Assembly (NCBI GenBank): GCA_020073495.1
Contig: JAIQFD010000005.1
Span: forward strand, 124,001-188,000
Source of the DNA: Terriglobia bacterium
Lineage (GTDB): Bacteria; Acidobacteriota; Terriglobia; Terriglobales; Acidobacteriaceae
Direction of reading: 5' to 3'
Length of the DNA stretch: 64,000 bases
Below the pieces are notes generated by a model. That model had not been told where the DNA came from and made no database searches. It saw only the letters and a program-made list of their open reading frames with translations. Positions within the stretch are counted from its first letter, which is position 1. Every line of letters starts with the position of its first letter. Both the position numbers and the translations under genes were made by a program. This document shows, one piece after another, positions 19,570 to 29,120 of the stretch.

Positions 19570-20730
19570 GTGCGCATCGCCCTCGACATGCGTCGCGTCA
19601 ACGAGTTCGGCGTCGCCACCTATGTTCGCAACATTGTCCGCGCCCTCGCCCATCTGGATGACCGCAATCAGTACCGCCTGATCGGTTCCCCCGCGCGCCT
19701 TCGCGAATGCGGCGACCTGCCGCCCAATTTCACCCACATTCCCTATGCGCTCAACGAGATTTCCCCGCGCGACTATTTTCATTTTCAGCACGTCCTGCGC
19801 CGCCATTCCTGCGATGTGGTCCACGTCCCGCACCTGTTCTGGGTGCCGCAGTACATGCCCTGCCCCTACGTGGTCACGGTGCACGATCTGCTCGACTTCC
19901 TTTATCCGCAGAACGGCGGCACCGGCTGGAAGCAATGGGTCCAGGGCTACCTGACCCGCCGCACGCTGTTTCGCGCAGCGCGCATCTTCGCCGTTTCCAA
20001 TTCGACCAAGAGCGACCTCATGCGCCTGTTTCGCGTGCCCGGCCACAACATCGAGGTCGTCTACAACGCCATTGACGAGCGCTTCCTCCAGGGCCACGCC
20101 TCCGACGCCGAGCGCCAGTTCATCCGCGAGCGCTACCAGGTGAATTATCCCTTCCTGCTGTATGCGGGAAACATCAAGCCGCACAAGAACATCGGCCGCA
20201 TCATCGAGGCCTTCGCCGCGCTCAAAGCCGAACTGGAGAAGGAAGCCAAATTCACCGACCTGAAGCTCATCATCATCGGCGATGAGCTCTCCAAGCATCC
20301 CGATCTGCGCCGCACCGTCATCAAGGCCGGCGTGCAGAACGACGTTCGCTTCCTCGGCTTCGTCCCCATCGATGTGCTGCGCATCTTCTACGATGCGGCC
20401 AAGATCTTCGTCTTTCCCTCACTCTACGAGGGCTTTGGCCTTCCGCCGCTGGAGGCCATGGCGCTGGGCACGCCGGTGGTTACCTCGAACGCCTCATCCT
20501 TGCCCGAGGTGGTCGGCGATGCCGCCGTGCTGGTCAACCCCGAGAACGTCTTCGAGATCATGCACGCACTGCATCGCGTGCTGCTCGACCAGCCGTTCCG
20601 CGAGCGCCTGAAGCAGCGCAGCTACCAGCAGGCGCAGCGCTTCTCCTGGGAAGTCTCCGCCCAGCGCATCCTCCAGGTGTACCAGGAGGCCTGTGGCTCG
20701 GACCGTAAACTCGCCTCCGCCGCCGACTGA
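19570..20730 (+). CDS. glycosyltransferase, GT4 family (group 1)
   Basis: The 386-residue GT-B enzyme transfers a sugar from an activated donor. The N-terminal Rossmann half opens with [20 protein letters not shown]. The C-terminal donor-binding half has [25 protein letters not shown] and the E-x7-E type segment [22 protein letters not shown] 19570 is chosen because the earlier ATG (19501) lies within the glyA terminator. The acceptor is unknown; no polysaccharide cluster surrounds it. It converges on rnpB across the 141-bp tandem repeat. Confidence 0.88.
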   Translation: MRIALDMRRVNEFGVATYVRNIVRALAHLDDRNQYRLIGSPARLRECGDLPPNFTHIPYALNEISPRDYFHFQHVLRRHSCDVVHVPHLFWVPQYMPCPYVVTVHDLLDFLYPQNGGTGWKQWVQGYLTRRTLFRAARIFAVSNSTKSDLMRLFRVPGHNIEVVYNAIDERFLQGHASDAERQFIRERYQVNYPFLLYAGNIKPHKNIGRIIEAFAALKAELEKEAKFTDLKLIIIGDELSKHPDLRRTVIKAGVQNDVRFLGFVPIDVLRIFYDAAKIFVFPSLYEGFGLPPLEAMALGTPVVTSNASSLPEVVGDAAVLVNPENVFEIMHALHRVLLDQPFRERLKQRSYQQAQRFSWEVSAQRILQVYQEACGSDRKLASAAD

Positions 20731-20819
20731 CCGAACACGCTGGACGATTCCAGGACGCCAGAACATTGATGCGCTTCTCCTCCTGTACGGAAGAGAAGGG
20801 CATCCTGTGACGGACGGAC

Positions 20820-21101
20820 CTGTAAGTTGAGCCGTCTTGCGGGCGTGAGCGCAGCGGGAGCCCGCAGGCGAAATCCTGACGCCCCGCGGAAGGACCTCGC
20901 GAACGCATTGATGCCCTCCCACTCCTTTCGGAATGAGAGGGCATTGAGTGACGGACGGACCTGTAAGTTGAGCCGTCTTGCGGGCGTGAGCGCAGCGGGA
21001 GCCCGCAGGCGAAATCCTGACGCCCCGCGGAAGGACCTCGCGAACGCATTGATGCCCTCCCACTCCTTTCGGAATGAGAGGGCATTGAGTGACGGACGGA
21101 C
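20820..21101. repeat. 141-bp tandem duplication containing the 3' end of rnpB
   Basis: Two apparently identical 141-bp units (20820-20960 and 20961-21101) abut the RNase P RNA gene. Each junction carries GACGGACGGACCTGTAAG, the last 18 bases of rnpB, so that end is present three times (from about 20810, 20951 and 21091). On the rnpB strand each copy of the end is followed by an ATGCCCTCTCATTCC / GGAGTGGGAGGGCAT hairpin; the most distal one is diverged. The frames across the repeat are low-complexity translations and are not called as genes. Confidence 0.85.
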
Positions 21102-21546
21102 CTGTAAGCCGAATTCTGTCTGCCGCTCCGAAGACCGGCAGGACGGTCATTCCTCTGGGCGGCACATTGCTGTGCCGCTCTAGCGACCTACCCGGAAGTT
21201 CCGCCCATTTCTGGGCGCCCGTGCTGGGCTGACGAGCCGAGCCGGCTCGTAGCGGGATTGCTCCCGCATTCCTCCCCTATTTGGTCTTGCTCCGTGTGGG
21301 GTTTGCCCTGCCCCGTCGATCGCTCGCCGGGCGGTGCGCTCTTACCGCACCTTTTCACCCTTACCTCGGCCTTGCGGCCGGGGCGGTATGTTTTCTGTGG
21401 CACTTTCCGTCCAGCGGGTTTGAGCCCGCCGTCCCGGACGTTATCCGGCACACTGCTCTGCGGAGTTCGGACTTTCCTCCCCGCCACCGCGCGGCCTGGC
21501 CAAAGCCAGCGTTCGCGGCGCGAGGCGACCATCCGGTCCGCCTGTC
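21091..21546 (-). ncRNA. rnpB: RNase P RNA component, bacterial class A
   Basis: On the minus strand the sequence shows the hallmark regions of RNase P RNA. They are GAGGAAAGTCCGAAC followed by CAGAGCAG and TGCCGGATAACGTCCGG at the 5' side, GGTAAGGGTGAAAAGGTGCG in the middle, and AGACAGAATTCGGCTTACAG at the 3' side. P1 pairs GACAGGCGGACC (21535-21546) with GGTCCGTCCGTC (21091-21102) with one mismatch, which sets the ends at about 456 bases. The RNA cleaves 5' leaders from pre-tRNAs. A perfect TATAAT lies ten bases upstream of P1. Confidence 0.95.
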
Positions 21547-21555
21547 AACAAACTC

Positions 21556-21561
21556 ATTATA
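21556..21561 (-). promoter_or_regulatory. -10 element of the rnpB promoter
   Basis: On the minus strand TATAAT stands ten bases before the start of P1, which puts transcription start close to the mature 5' end. The -35 region is poor (no good match 16-19 bases upstream). Confidence 0.6.
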
Positions 21562-21637
21562 TTCCATCGTTTGCGCACCCGTCCTGCTCCTGTTTTGGCC
21601 GACCGGGTACCTCGGTTTGTTCGCCCGAACCATGCCA

Positions 21638-21653
21638 TGTAACCCACATCACA
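21638..21653. promoter_or_regulatory. CRP-like palindrome, one mismatch, upstream of aminotransferase
   Basis: TGTAA-CCCACA-TCACA matches the TGTGA-N6-TCACA consensus at 9 of 10 positions. It lies 53 bases before the aminotransferase start. It is listed because perfect copies occur elsewhere in the window. Confidence 0.3.
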
Positions 21654-21705
21654 GACTCCAGGCCCCCTTCGTCTTAGGCTGAGTTATGGCAGAGGCACCA
21701 AAACT

Positions 21706-22959
21706 ATGTCTACTCCTTGGTTGCACCGATTTGCCCAGCGTACGCAAGCGGTAAAGAGCTCAGCCATTCGGGAACTCCTCAAAATCACCCAAAATCCAGA
21801 CGTCATCTCCTTAGCCGGCGGGCTTCCCGCGCCGGAGGTCTTTCCCACCCAGCGTTTTCAGGAGGCCTGCCAGAAGGTTTTGGCTGAGAAGGGCCCGGCG
21901 GCTCTTCAGTACAGCGCCACCGAGGGGTATCTCCCCCTCCGCGAGATGATTGCCGCCCACACCGCCCGCTACGGCATCATGGCCACTCCGGAGAACGTGC
22001 TCATCACCTCCGGTTCGCAGCAGGCCCTGGACCTGATCGGCAAGCTGCTCATCAACCGTGGCGATCGCATCCTGGTCGAGGCGCCCACGTACCTGGGCGC
22101 GCTCCAGGCCTTCACCGTCTACGGCGCCGACTACGTGAGCGTTCCCATCGACCACGACGGCTTGCAAACCGACCGGCTCGAAGACGCCCTCCGCTCCGGC
22201 CCCAAGTTCATGTATGTTCTGCCCAACTTCCAGAACCCCGGCGGGGTCACGCTTTCCGAAGGCCGCCGCCACCAACTGGTCCTGCTCGCCGAAAAGTACG
22301 GCATCCCCATCATCGAGGACGATCCCTACGGCCAGCTCCGCTACGAGGGCGATCACATCCCGCCTCTGGTCGTCATCGATCGCGAGAACCTGCGCCGCGA
22401 CAACGGCTACACCCTGGGCAATGTCATCTACCTCAGCACCTTCTCCAAGACCCTGGCGCCCGGCCTGCGCCTGGCCTGGATCCTCGCCCCGGCGGATGTC
22501 ATCGCCAAGCTGGTGCAGCTCAAGCAGGGCGCCGACCTCCACACCGCGACCTTCAACCAGATGGTCGCCTACGAGGTCGCCCGCGACGGCTATCTCGACG
22601 AGCATGTGAAGTTCATCCGCCAGGTTTATCGCGAGCGCCGCGATGCCATGCTCAAGGCGCTGGACGAGTTCTTCCCCCGCGAAGTCACCTGGACCCACCC
22701 CCACGGGGGTCTCTTCCTCTGGGTCACGCTTCCCCCGGGCATGGACTGCCACGAGCTCTTCCCGGCCGCTCTCGCCGAGAATGTCGCCTTCGTCCCCGGC
22801 GACTGCTTCTACGTCACCGACGACGCTGAAGCGCGCCGCCATCTCCGGCTGAATTTCTCCTATTCGCGTCCAGAGGTCATCCGCGAAGGCGTCCGCCGCC
22901 TCTCCATCGCCGTGCGGCATCAGATGCAGCTACATCAGCTCGTACCCACGGCCGCCTGA
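21706..22959 (+). CDS. PLP-dependent aminotransferase (class I/II, LysN/2-aminoadipate type)
   Basis: The 417-residue fold-type I aminotransferase has the PLP lysine K248 in STFSKTLAPGLRLAW and the aspartate/tyrosine pocket EDDPYGQLRYEG. The N-terminal segment DVISLAGGLPAPEVFP and the ITSGSQQALDLIGK block are typical of 2-aminoadipate and aromatic aminotransferases related to MocR domains. No GntR DNA-binding domain is attached. It probably transaminates aromatic or branched amino acids; the exact substrate is not visible. GAGG precedes the ATG. It has its own terminator. Confidence 0.88.
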   Translation: MSTPWLHRFAQRTQAVKSSAIRELLKITQNPDVISLAGGLPAPEVFPTQRFQEACQKVLAEKGPAALQYSATEGYLPLREMIAAHTARYGIMATPENVLITSGSQQALDLIGKLLINRGDRILVEAPTYLGALQAFTVYGADYVSVPIDHDGLQTDRLEDALRSGPKFMYVLPNFQNPGGVTLSEGRRHQLVLLAEKYGIPIIEDDPYGQLRYEGDHIPPLVVIDRENLRRDNGYTLGNVIYLSTFSKTLAPGLRLAWILAPADVIAKLVQLKQGADLHTATFNQMVAYEVARDGYLDEHVKFIRQVYRERRDAMLKALDEFFPREVTWTHPHGGLFLWVTLPPGMDCHELFPAALAENVAFVPGDCFYVTDDAEARRHLRLNFSYSRPEVIREGVRRLSIAVRHQMQLHQLVPTAA

Positions 22960-22967
22960 TCCCACCC

Positions 22968-23010
22968 AACGGCTGCGCAGCTCCTCCTGCGCGGCCGTTC
23001 CGTTTTCCTT
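22968..23010 (+). terminator. rho-independent terminator of the aminotransferase gene
   Basis: The stem AACGGC-T-GCGCAG pairs with CTGCGC-G-GCCGTT (22968-22980 with 22987-22999) with one internal mismatch. CCGTTTTCCTT follows. Confidence 0.75.
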
Positions 23011-23083
23011 CTCTCTGACCACTGCCCACTGTTCATCCGTCACAGCACTCCGTTCGCGTCCTGCTAGACTCATTTTGGGGTCC

Positions 23084-24309
<1,226 letters not shown>

Positions 24310-24313
<4 letters not shown>

Positions 24314-25572
24314 TCCGCCGCCGCGACTACGGCGAGATCTTCGCCATGGCCCTCGACACCATCCGCAAGAACAAGATGCGCTCCGGCCTCACCGTTCTTG
24401 GCATCGTCATTGGCGTGATGACCGTCATCGGCATGTCGTCCGTGGTCAACGGCCTGAACTCCAATGTCAGGGAAGTGGTCGAGTCCATGGGCTCCGACAT
24501 CGTGATGGCCTTCCACCTCAACGTCTTCACCTTCGGCCACATGCCCGAGGAGATGCGCACCCGCAAGGAGCTGACCTTCGAAGACGCTATGGCCATGAAA
24601 GACCTGCCCCACGTGAAGTACGTCACCGCGGGCGTGCGTCTTTTCCTCCCCCAGTTCGGCGCCGGTTCCTACGTCGTCAGCTACCAGGGGAGGAAGGCCA
24701 AGAACGTCATCCTCGAGGGCGACACTGCTTCCGTCAAAGACGTCTATGACGTGCGTTTGGTCGAGGGCCGCTGGTTCGGCGAAGTGGACGACGAACGCCG
24801 CTCGCCCGTCATCATCCTCGGCTATGAGACCTGGAAAACGCTCTTCGCCGAGCGCAGCGCTCTGGGCGCCGAGATCAACATCGAAGGCCAGCTTTTCACC
24901 GTCATCGGCGTCGGCGAGCCTCGCAAGACCGCCTTCGGCTCCGGCTCCAATCCCGAGGACAACATCGTCTTTTTCCCGCTCTCCACCTTCCGCAAGCTTC
25001 ACCCCGAGCTCAAGCAGCACTGGATCAGCGTAAGAGCCACCTCGCACGAGGACATGGGCAAGGCCATGGACGAGATGCGTGAGCTCCTGCGCCGCCGTCG
25101 CAAGGTCCCCTCCAACAAGCCCGATAATTTCGAAGTCTTCACCCAGGACTCCCTCACCGACGTCTGGAACCAGGTCACCGGCGCCGTCTTCGTCTTCATG
25201 TTCGCGGTGGCCAGCGTGGGCTTGATCGTCGGCGGCGTCGGCGTGATGAACATCATGCTGGTCTCGGTCACCGAGCGAACCCGCGAGATCGGCGTGCGCA
25301 AGGCCATCGGCGCCCGCAAGCGCGACGTGCTCCTGCAATTCACCCTCGAGGCCATGACGCTGAGCGCGGTCGGCGGTGTGCTCGGCATCCTCGCCGGCGC
25401 CTTCGTCACCCAGCTCATCCGTTTTATCTGGTCCTCGCTGCCCGCCAGCATGTCCGCGTTCTGGATCACGACTGCCTTCGTTTCTTCTTGCGCCATCGGC
25501 CTCATCTTCGGTATCTACCCGGCGTGGAAAGCTGCTAATCTCGACCCCATCGACGCTCTGCGGTACGAATAG
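24310..25572 (+). CDS. MacB-like ABC transporter permease (FtsX family), second subunit
   Basis: The 420-residue paralogue of the preceding gene has the same layout: [21 protein letters not shown] helix near the N-terminus, a periplasmic domain, then [20 protein letters not shown] and the C-terminal helices, ending in [18 protein letters not shown]. The ATG overlaps the upstream stop. No ATP-binding subunit or membrane-fusion protein is encoded within several kilobases, so those must come from elsewhere. Export of a peptide, lipid or siderophore-like compound is typical of the family, but no specific role can be assigned. Confidence 0.88.
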
Positions 25573-25579
25573 TTGAAAG

Positions 25580-25599
25580 GGCACGGCTAAAGCCGTGCC
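25580..25599. repeat. REP-like palindrome GGCACGGCT-AA-AGCCGTGCC
   Basis: A perfect 9-bp inverted repeat with a 2-base centre sits between the permease stop and hpnI. It is the same family as the hairpin after rpoD. The GTG start of hpnI lies inside its right arm. Confidence 0.75.
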
Positions 25600-26761
25600 G
25601 TTACACTTGCTCAAGACCGCTCTCGAACTCGTGTTTGCGCTCCTGACCCTCTGCGGTCTCGGCTACTACCTCCTGGTGCTGTGGGCCGCGCGCTCCTTCG
25701 TGCGCCGATCGCGCCCCGTCGAGGTATTCACTCCACCCGTCACCATCCTCAAGCCAGTCCGCGGGATTGATCCGGAAGCCTTCGCCGCCTTCGAGAGCCA
25801 CTGCCGCCAGGACTACCCGGATTTCGAGATCATCTTCGGTGTTTGGGACCCGGCTGATTCCGCCATTGCGGCCATCGAGCAACTCAAGAAGGAATTTCCT
25901 GATCGCAGCCTCCGCTTGATCGTCTGCCCCGAGATCCTCGGCACCAACCGGAAGGTGAGCAACCTGGTGCAGATGCTGCCCCACGCCCGCCACCAGCATC
26001 TGATCGTCAACGACAGCGACGTCCGCGTGCCCCAGGATTACCTGCGCAGGGTGGTGGCGCCGTTCGCGGATGCAAAGGTGGGCATGGTCACCGCGCTCTA
26101 TCGCGGTGCGCCGGAGGATACCCTCGGCTCGGAACTGGAATCGCTCGGCATCAGCACGGATTTCATCGGTGGCGTGCTCGCGGCGCGCGTTGTGGACAGG
26201 GGCATTCGCTTCGCGCTCGGCTCCACACTCGCCATCCGCCGCGACCTCCTCGCCCAGATCGGCGGGTTCGAAGCCTTGCTCGACTACCTCGCCGACGATT
26301 ACGAGATGGGCAAGCGTACCTGCGATGCCGGCTTCCGTGTCGAGCTCGCCGACACGGTGGTCGACACCCATTTGCCTGCCTACTCCTTGCGCAGCTTCTT
26401 CGAGCACCAGCTGCGCTGGGCACGAGGCATGCGCGACTCCCGCCGCGCTGGCTACTTCGGTGTGGTCCTTACTTTCGGTCTGCCCTGGTCGGTCTTCGCT
26501 CTGATCGCCGCTGGTGGTGCGTTGTGGGCCTGGGCACTCTTCGCAGTCACCGTGCTCGCGCGCCTCGCCGTCGCAGGGGTGATTGGCCGGGTCATCCTGC
26601 GCGACCCGCACGTCTGGTGCCTGCTCTGGCTGCTCCCTCTCCGCGACTTCATGGCCTTGCTGGTCTGGTGCGCCAGCTACGCCGGCCACACCATCATCTG
26701 GCGCGGCGAGCGCTTCCGGCTCAAGGACCGAAAGCTCTACCGCGTCTCCGGGTCAGCGTAA
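25595..26761 (+). CDS. hpnI: hopanoid-type glycosyltransferase HpnI (GT2 family)
   Basis: The 388-residue protein has an N-terminal membrane helix, a GT-A domain with TPPVTILKPVRGIDPE and the metal-binding LIVNDSDVRVP, then the acceptor region DYEMGKR and QLRWARGMRDSR. Two or three C-terminal helices follow. This is the layout of ceramide glucosyltransferase-like HpnI, which adds N-acetylglucosamine to bacteriohopanetetrol. HpnK and HpnJ are not adjacent, so the assignment rests on sequence alone. The start is unclear: GTG 25595 lies in a REP palindrome, and TTG 25607 is in frame. Confidence 0.75.
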   Translation: MPLHLLKTALELVFALLTLCGLGYYLLVLWAARSFVRRSRPVEVFTPPVTILKPVRGIDPEAFAAFESHCRQDYPDFEIIFGVWDPADSAIAAIEQLKKEFPDRSLRLIVCPEILGTNRKVSNLVQMLPHARHQHLIVNDSDVRVPQDYLRRVVAPFADAKVGMVTALYRGAPEDTLGSELESLGISTDFIGGVLAARVVDRGIRFALGSTLAIRRDLLAQIGGFEALLDYLADDYEMGKRTCDAGFRVELADTVVDTHLPAYSLRSFFEHQLRWARGMRDSRRAGYFGVVLTFGLPWSVFALIAAGGALWAWALFAVTVLARLAVAGVIGRVILRDPHVWCLLWLLPLRDFMALLVWCASYAGHTIIWRGERFRLKDRKLYRVSGSA

Positions 26762-26884
26762 GGGAAAATAGGGAGTCGTCACTCCGGTGAGCGAGGCGTT
26801 TCCTGGCAACACTTTCATTCACAGGACGCAGAAACACCCGCTTCACATCGTGGGGCGTGAATCAGGAGAAGGGGCTACAGATTA

Positions 26885-27037
26885 TTAGTCCGCGAATTCC
26901 GCCTGGCTGCGCTTGCTACGCCGGATCGGGCACTTGAGTTCGCCGCGCCGGAGCGCTCCCACCAGCTCGCGGACCTGAACAAAGCCGAGGTAACAGGGAA
27001 TCACGAGGACAGCTAACGCCAGAATCCAGTTCACCAT
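26885..27037 (-). CDS. small single-helix membrane protein
   Basis: A 50-residue ORF starts at ATG 27037. The first 20 residues (MVNWILALAVLVIPCYLGFV) form a membrane helix, and the rest is a basic cytoplasmic tail (LRRGELKCPIRRSKRSQAEF). A perfect TGTGA-N6-TCACA palindrome ends 35 bases upstream, the same spacing seen before two other minus-strand genes here. The ribosome site is weak (GAGG very close to the ATG). No homologue is known to me. Confidence 0.35.
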   Translation of the reverse strand: MVNWILALAVLVIPCYLGFVQVRELVGALRRGELKCPIRRSKRSQAEFAD

Positions 27038-27071
27038 GCCTCGAAACTACGCTTCCAGGCACTGTTGAGTT

Positions 27072-27087
27072 TGTGAACTACGTCACA
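27072..27087. promoter_or_regulatory. perfect CRP-type palindrome
   Basis: TGTGA-ACTACG-TCACA matches all ten consensus positions for a CRP-family dimer. It lies 35 bases from the start of the small minus-strand ORF and about 455 bases upstream of the first TPR gene. Confidence 0.6.
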
Positions 27088-27254
27088 TTTCCTTGTGATG
27101 CCGCTCCAGGCTGCGGCAAATCGCGCACGTTTGCGTCACAGCTGAATGTGACAGATTCAGCGATGCCAGCCGTGCGGCCGGAGCTGAAACTTGCGCGGAT
27201 CTGGCTATGGCACTTGCGGTTCAGGGCCGCTCTCCGGCAGATTCGTGGACCAGG

Positions 27255-27431
27255 ATGAATGTACTGGTCACTGGCGGGGCTGGCTCTATCGGATCCCATG
27301 CCGCGCGGGCTCTCGTTCGTAAGGGGCACACGGTTGTCCTGTACGACAACCTGAGCACCGGTGACGGGTGTTTGGCCGCCGGGTTGGAATTGGTGGTCGG
27401 TGACACGGCGAACGCACCTTCTCTGATGTGA
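27255..27431 (+). pseudogene. truncated NAD-dependent epimerase fragment (galE-like)
   Basis: A 58-codon frame begins [20 protein letters not shown], the NAD-binding glycine motif of UDP-glucose 4-epimerase-like enzymes. It continues with VLYDNLSTG and GDTAN, then stops at TGA 27429-27431. Real family members have about 330 residues, and no continuation is seen in other frames. It appears to be a decayed remnant, with the CRP-type site at 27427 overlapping its end. Confidence 0.6.
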
Positions 27432-27442
27432 TACGCGTCACA
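27427..27442. promoter_or_regulatory. perfect CRP-type palindrome upstream of the TPR genes
   Basis: TGTGA-TACGCG-TCACA matches all ten consensus positions. It lies 100 bases before the ATG of the TPR gene at 27542, a usual distance for class I activation. Confidence 0.65.
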
Positions 27443-27541
27443 TTCGGGGGTGATTACAGACACAGTCCGGCGCGGTACCCCCCGCTATCGTGGAGGCATC
27501 CTGACACTCTCCGAAAAGTAGTGTGTGGAAGGGAAATCAGA

Positions 27542-28204
27542 ATGGGGCAAGACGCTCAGAATCGCTCCTCCGACTGGACCGGCACGCAAGCCTATGTGCT
27601 TGCTGTCATTTGCCTGCTGCTCGGGACTCTTGTCGGCTATCTCCTGCGGGGGTCGGGTCCAGCCCAGGCAGCACCCGCCGGACAATCCGCAGAAAGCGCG
27701 GCAGGCACGATGGGTTCTCAGGTCACTCCCGAGCAACTGAGGGTTATGGCCGACAAACAGGCCGAGCCGGTACTTGGGCAATTGAAGCTGAAGCCCAGCG
27801 ATCCCGCGCTGCTCATGCAGGCCGGCAACATCTATTACGACGCGCAACAATTCAAGGAAGCCGCCGACTACTATGCGCGCGCGCTCGAAGGCGATCCGAA
27901 GAACACCGATGTTCGTACCGACATGGCCACCGCGTATTGGTATCTGGGTGATGCAGACCGGGCTCTCGCGGAGTTCGACAGGGTACTCGAACAGCAACCG
28001 AACAAGGCGAATGCGCTGTTGAACCGCGGGATCGTGCGATGGAAGGGCAAGATGGACGTAAAGGGCGCCGTCGCAGACTGGGAAGGGCTGCTCAAGGCCA
28101 ACCCGGATTTTCCGCAGCGCTCGAACGTGGAGCAGTTGATTGCAGAAGCCAAGAGACACAGCAATATCAAGCCCGGCGAGAAGACGTCGAAGCCGGCCAT
28201 GTGA
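27542..28204 (+). CDS. membrane-anchored TPR protein (NrfG/CcmH-like)
   Basis: The 220-residue protein starts at ATG 27542 after GGAAGGGA. One N-terminal membrane helix (AYVLAVICLLLGTLVGYLL, about 18-36) is followed by an Ala-rich linker and about four tetratricopeptide repeats. Examples are AGNIYYDAQQFKEAADYYAR and a repeat starting TAYWYLGDADRALAEF. It is probably a periplasmic scaffold held at the inner membrane. The layout matches the TPR domain of cytochrome c maturation proteins such as NrfG and CcmH/CcmI, which fits the cytochrome genes downstream. Two paralogues share its N-terminal signature (28267 and 55923). Confidence 0.8.
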   Translation: MGQDAQNRSSDWTGTQAYVLAVICLLLGTLVGYLLRGSGPAQAAPAGQSAESAAGTMGSQVTPEQLRVMADKQAEPVLGQLKLKPSDPALLMQAGNIYYDAQQFKEAADYYARALEGDPKNTDVRTDMATAYWYLGDADRALAEFDRVLEQQPNKANALLNRGIVRWKGKMDVKGAVADWEGLLKANPDFPQRSNVEQLIAEAKRHSNIKPGEKTSKPAM

Positions 28205-28266
28205 AATCCGTTCTGACCTCCGGATGAGCGCGGGCCTCCGCGGGTAGTTGAATGCAAGGAGAGGGC

Positions 28267-28932
28267 ATGGACACGACATCGACACCTGGGACAAAGTGGA
28301 CCGCCAAACAGGCCTACGTATTGGCAGTCGTGTGCATGCTCTCCGGAATCCCCGTCGGCTATCTTCTTCGTGCCCCGTCCACCAGTGCGGTCAGGAATGC
28401 CGCTCAAGATTCGCAGCAACCGGTGCCCGGCGTGGCGGCTCGCGCCGATCAGATAACTCCTGAACAGCTGAAGCACATGGCCGATGTGCAGGCCGAGCCG
28501 TTGTTGGCCGCCCTGCGGAAAGACCCCAACAACCCGGACGTGCTTGCGCAGGCAGGCAGCGTGTATTTCCGCGCACATCAGTTTCCGATCGCGGTGGACT
28601 ATTACGAACGCGCCATGCAGATCAAGCCGACTGCCGATGGGCTCGTCTCGTTGTCTAACTCCTACCACTACGCCGGATCGGACGACCGTGCCATCGAGAC
28701 CTTGAAGCGGGCATTGCAGATTGATCCCAAGTCGCCCAATGCGCTCTTCAATCTCGGCATGCTGAACTGGCAGGTGAGGAACGATCCCAAAGCTGCGATC
28801 GAACTTTGGCAACGCATGCTGAAAACCAATCCGAACCATCCACGTCGCGCAGAGGTGGAAAGCATGATCGTCAAAGCCAAGGAGCACGTGAAGGTGCCCG
28901 CCGGGATGACAACCGCCAAGCCGGCACTGTAG
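28267..28932 (+). CDS. membrane-anchored TPR protein, second copy
   Basis: The 221-residue paralogue of the preceding gene starts at ATG 28267, with AGGAGAGGGC just upstream; the ATG at 28252 lies before this ribosome site. It repeats the pattern KWTAKQAYVLAVVCMLSGIP-VGYLLR at the N-terminus, a linker, the shared ITPEQLKHMADVQAEPLL segment and three or four TPRs. The 62-base gap suggests one transcript with the first copy. It probably binds unfolded apocytochromes or an assembly partner in the periplasm, by analogy with NrfG. No direct evidence of partner is visible. Confidence 0.8.
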   Translation: MDTTSTPGTKWTAKQAYVLAVVCMLSGIPVGYLLRAPSTSAVRNAAQDSQQPVPGVAARADQITPEQLKHMADVQAEPLLAALRKDPNNPDVLAQAGSVYFRAHQFPIAVDYYERAMQIKPTADGLVSLSNSYHYAGSDDRAIETLKRALQIDPKSPNALFNLGMLNWQVRNDPKAAIELWQRMLKTNPNHPRRAEVESMIVKAKEHVKVPAGMTTAKPAL

Positions 28933-29120
28933 TCGGAGATCGTCGGCGTCTGGGAGTGCTGTCAAAGAGGGCTCTGCGGCCGCCCACCAGGCGGGGGTCC
29001 TCCCTGAGACTCACCTCTCTTCAACGCAAACCGCAGCAGAGTTCTATCGCGGTGCTTGCGGACCTGATTTGGACAAGAGTGCGTCAGACCGAAGGTTGCG
29101 ATAGCAATCCCGCCGGTGGA

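Noticed and set aside
20494-21183. Repetitive protein frames on both strands (repeats of SRLAGVSAAGARRR type)
   Set aside because: Produced by the 141-bp tandem duplication, whose length is a multiple of three; no ribosome site and no homology.
21188-21677. Several open frames across 21.2-21.7 kb
   Set aside because: They lie over the RNase P RNA gene and its promoter; the RNA signature explains the sequence.
27131-27153. TCACA-GCTGAA-TGTGA near the CRP-type sites
   Set aside because: The half-sites are everted compared with the CRP consensus, so a dimer would not bind in the normal way.
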